This document shows, in pieces, positions 6,357-7,510 of a stretch of 7,510 nt of DNA. Positions within the stretch are counted from its first letter, which is position 1. Each line of letters begins with the position of its first letter. The DNA lies in contig JABUSF010000003.1 in the NCBI GenBank assembly GCA_021443945.1, positions 68,613-76,122 of the forward strand, written 5' to 3'. The DNA comes from Ileibacterium sp. (lineage in GTDB: Bacteria > Bacillota_I > Bacilli_A > Erysipelotrichales > Erysipelotrichaceae). The notes beneath the pieces are model-generated. The model did not search any database, had not been told where the DNA came from, and saw only the letters and a list, made by a program, of their open reading frames with translations. The position numbers and the translations under genes were made by a program.

Positions 6357-7036
6357 TTTTTCTCCTCCAGACGGTATCCCATACCCCGGACGGCTTTAAT
6401 CACAGCTCCTGTTCCAATCAGCTTCATCTTTTTGCGCAGAAAGGAAAGGTAAGCCTCCAGATTGTTGGACTCCAGATCGTTGTCCCATCCCCAGACGCGG
6501 TTGTACAGCTGTTCTCTGGATAAAATCTGTCCTGGAGGCTGGCGGAGAATGTATTCAGCCAATTCGTACTCTTTTCCTTTCAGAGGAATGGATTCTCCAG
6601 TGCTCTTGCAGGAGAGTTCCCCATTTTTCAGATTCAGTTCCAAATCAAAAGCAGACAGTTTCTGCTCTTCAAAAGCACTGACGGCTTTCAGCTGGACATC
6701 GGCTCTGGCCAAAAGTTCTTCAATATGAAACGGTTTGGTCATATAGTCATTGGCTCCGTTTTTCAATCCTTTCAGCTTGTCATCCAGTTCTCCTCTTGCA
6801 GTCAGCATGATGACTTTTACATCCGGCTGCAGCGCACGTATCTCTGCAAGAATATCGAATCCATCCATTCCGGGCAGCATAACATCCAGAATCACCAGAT
6901 CATATTTTCCGCTTGCCGCTTCCTGAGCCCCATCTATTCCGTTTTGACAGATCTTTGTCTGATAATGATTTCGTTCAAAAGCAGAGGCAACTGCATCTGC
7001 CAGGGCATATTCATCTTCAACAATTAAAACTTTCAT
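6353..7036 (-). CDS. OmpR/PhoB-family DNA-binding response regulator
   Basis: A cytoplasmic transcription regulator of 227 residues, the normal family length. The receiver domain (1-118) has the acidic pair Glu7-Asp8, phospho-acceptor Asp51 in LDVMLPGMDG, Thr79, and Lys101 in TKPF. The C-terminal winged-helix domain (about 126-225) shows LKGKEYELAEYIL, the SREQLYNRVWG segment, the recognition helix around SNNLEAYLSFLRKKM, and the closing hairpin VRGMGYRLE. AAGGA lies six bases before the ATG. It is the first gene of a two-gene operon with the kinase, overlapping by four bases. Tandem A+T repeats just upstream (7074-7096) may be its own binding site. No residue needed for phosphorylation is missing. 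Targets cannot be deduced. Confidence 0.96.
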   Translation of the reverse strand: MKVLIVEDEYALADAVASAFERNHYQTKICQNGIDGAQEAASGKYDLVILDVMLPGMDGFDILAEIRALQPDVKVIMLTARGELDDKLKGLKNGANDYMTKPFHIEELLARADVQLKAVSAFEEQKLSAFDLELNLKNGELSCKSTGESIPLKGKEYELAEYILRQPPGQILSREQLYNRVWGWDNDLESNNLEAYLSFLRKKMKLIGTGAVIKAVRGMGYRLEEKK

Positions 7037-7073
7037 ACAGTTTCCTTCTATTTCTTTTCATAATACTCTGTCA

Positions 7074-7096
7074 GTTTACAAAAACTTTATTAAAAA
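7074..7096 (-). repeat. Imperfect direct repeat upstream of the response regulator
   Basis: On the minus strand TTTTTAATAAAG is followed directly by TTTTTGTAAAC, two similar blocks 12 bases apart, about 38-60 bases before the regulator ATG. OmpR-family proteins bind tandem direct repeats of about one helical turn, so autoregulation is possible. The low-complexity sequence makes this tentative. Confidence 0.3.
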
Positions 7097-7120
7097 GAAC
7101 TGAAAGCCGCCAAACCACAT

Positions 7121-7375
7121 TCATTTTTTGCATTCTTTTAAGAATCCATATCTTTCCTGACGGTCTGCCGCAGCGGCTCCTTCAAATTTCAGTTCCCCGC
7201 TCAGTCTGTTTAAATACGGCCTGTCACGATTCCAATGATTCAGCTGGACAGATTCGACTGATGAGTCCCCTGCCAAAATGATGCATTTTATCTGCAGATC
7301 GAAATGGCTGGTTAAATCCCTGCCTCCGTTTTCACAAGTCTGGTAATCTAATCGTGTCAAACAGAGAGATGGCAT
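7121..7375 (-). CDS. Small hypothetical protein, 84 residues, upstream of the two-component operon
   Basis: I do not recognise this protein. It has an excellent ribosome site, GGAGAGGA, six bases before the ATG, and codon use like its neighbours, so I think it is real. It is soluble, with no signal peptide or membrane segment, and mixed in charge. It has four cysteines (5, 14, 31 and 82), a central hydrophobic strand-like segment (LQIKCIILAG, 27-36), an aromatic and basic middle (HWNRDRPYLNRL, 47-58) and a charged C-terminus. It lies 84 bases before the response regulator in the same direction and could share its transcript, since no hairpin terminator is seen between them. A chance ORF in a gap before a tRNA is the alternative. 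Confidence 0.55.
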   Translation of the reverse strand: MPSLCLTRLDYQTCENGGRDLTSHFDLQIKCIILAGDSSVESVQLNHWNRDRPYLNRLSGELKFEGAAAADRQERYGFLKECKK

Positions 7376-7419
7376 TCAAAATCCTCTCCATGCAATCGAA
7401 AGTTTTTTAAACAAATCTC

Positions 7420-7448
7420 TTGCGTTTGGCAGATATGTTTAGTACTAT
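7420..7448 (+). promoter_or_regulatory. Candidate promoter of tRNA-Val
   Basis: TTGCGT (7420-7425) and TACTAT (7443-7448) are 17 bases apart and place the start about 12 bases before the mature tRNA. Both hexamers are partial matches. The position and spacing support the call. Confidence 0.45.
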
Positions 7449-7452
7449 ATCA
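7444..7452 (-). promoter_or_regulatory. Candidate extended -10 for the 84-residue gene
   Basis: The minus strand reads TGATATAGT, an extended -10 with a 5/6 hexamer. It would start transcription near 7437, about 62 bases before the ATG at 7375. There is no -35 at normal spacing, and the element overlaps the -10 of the tRNA promoter on the other strand. Confidence 0.35.
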
Positions 7453-7466
7453 AAGCGTTAAGCGAT

Positions 7467-7510
7467 GGAGGCTTAGCTCAGTTGGGAGAGCGTCTGCCTT
7501 ACAAGCAGAG
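7467..7510 (+). tRNA. tRNA-Val (anticodon UAC), 3' part beyond the window
   Basis: Forty-four bases of the tRNA are present. The acceptor 5' strand is GGAGGCT (7467-7473), then T8-A9. The D arm is GCTC-AGTTGGGA-GAGC, followed by G26, and the anticodon arm is TCTGC-CTTACAA-GCAGA. The anticodon TAC is at 7500-7502, which reads GUN valine codons. The variable loop, T arm and acceptor 3' strand lie outside the window. Confidence 0.93.

Noticed and set aside
6725..7281. Two overlapping plus-strand open frames (6725-7027 and 6913-7281) in the response regulator region
   Set aside because: They are antisense to the conserved receiver domain and to the small upstream gene, with no start signals.

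Overview
The window looks like chromosomal DNA from a gut-associated low-to-mid GC Firmicute (Clostridia or Erysipelotrichia grade). The evidence is an intracellular bile salt hydrolase, strong AGGAG/GGAGG ribosome sites, an OmpR/PhoR-type two-component pair, a DUF349 repeat protein and a queuosine-salvage pair. The assignment below phylum is a guess. No transposase, phage gene, CRISPR array or rRNA is visible.

Layout from left to right. Bases 2-112 may hold the 3' end of a plus-strand gene. It converges on a minus-strand operon at 2040-192: a YhhQ-family queuosine-precursor transporter followed, with a 14-base overlap, by a divergent tRNA-guanine transglycosylase. A hairpin at 84-124 closes the operon. 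Upstream of it is a 430-base stretch (2041-2471) without a recognisable gene. It holds one possible 60-residue membrane peptide, an extended -10 box that almost touches the yhhQ start, and a terminator. Next, on the minus strand (3635-2472), is a DUF349 repeat protein. It is transcribed away from a plus-strand bile salt hydrolase gene (4023-5021) across a 387-base divergent intergenic region. The hydrolase gene converges with a minus-strand two-component operon (response regulator 7036-6353, histidine kinase 6356-5076), and one bidirectional terminator lies between them. Upstream of the regulator is an unrecognised 84-residue ORF with an excellent ribosome site (7375-7121). At the right edge a tRNA-Val(UAC) starts on the plus strand and runs off the window.

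Functional reading. The transporter/transglycosylase pair is best explained as uptake of a queuosine base from other gut organisms or the host and its direct insertion at position 34 of GUN-anticodon tRNAs. No queuosine biosynthesis gene is visible. The Tgt substrate pocket differs clearly from the classical preQ1-type enzyme. The bile salt hydrolase keeps Cys2, Arg16, Asp19, Asn171 and Arg225 but has Ala at the position normally held by Asn79/82. The two-component operon has an undefined extracytoplasmic sensor domain, and a link to bile would be conjecture based only on adjacency. The most notable items are the Tgt variant with its transporter, the hydrolase with the altered active-site position, the unexplained region before yhhQ, and the unknown small protein next to the two-component system.
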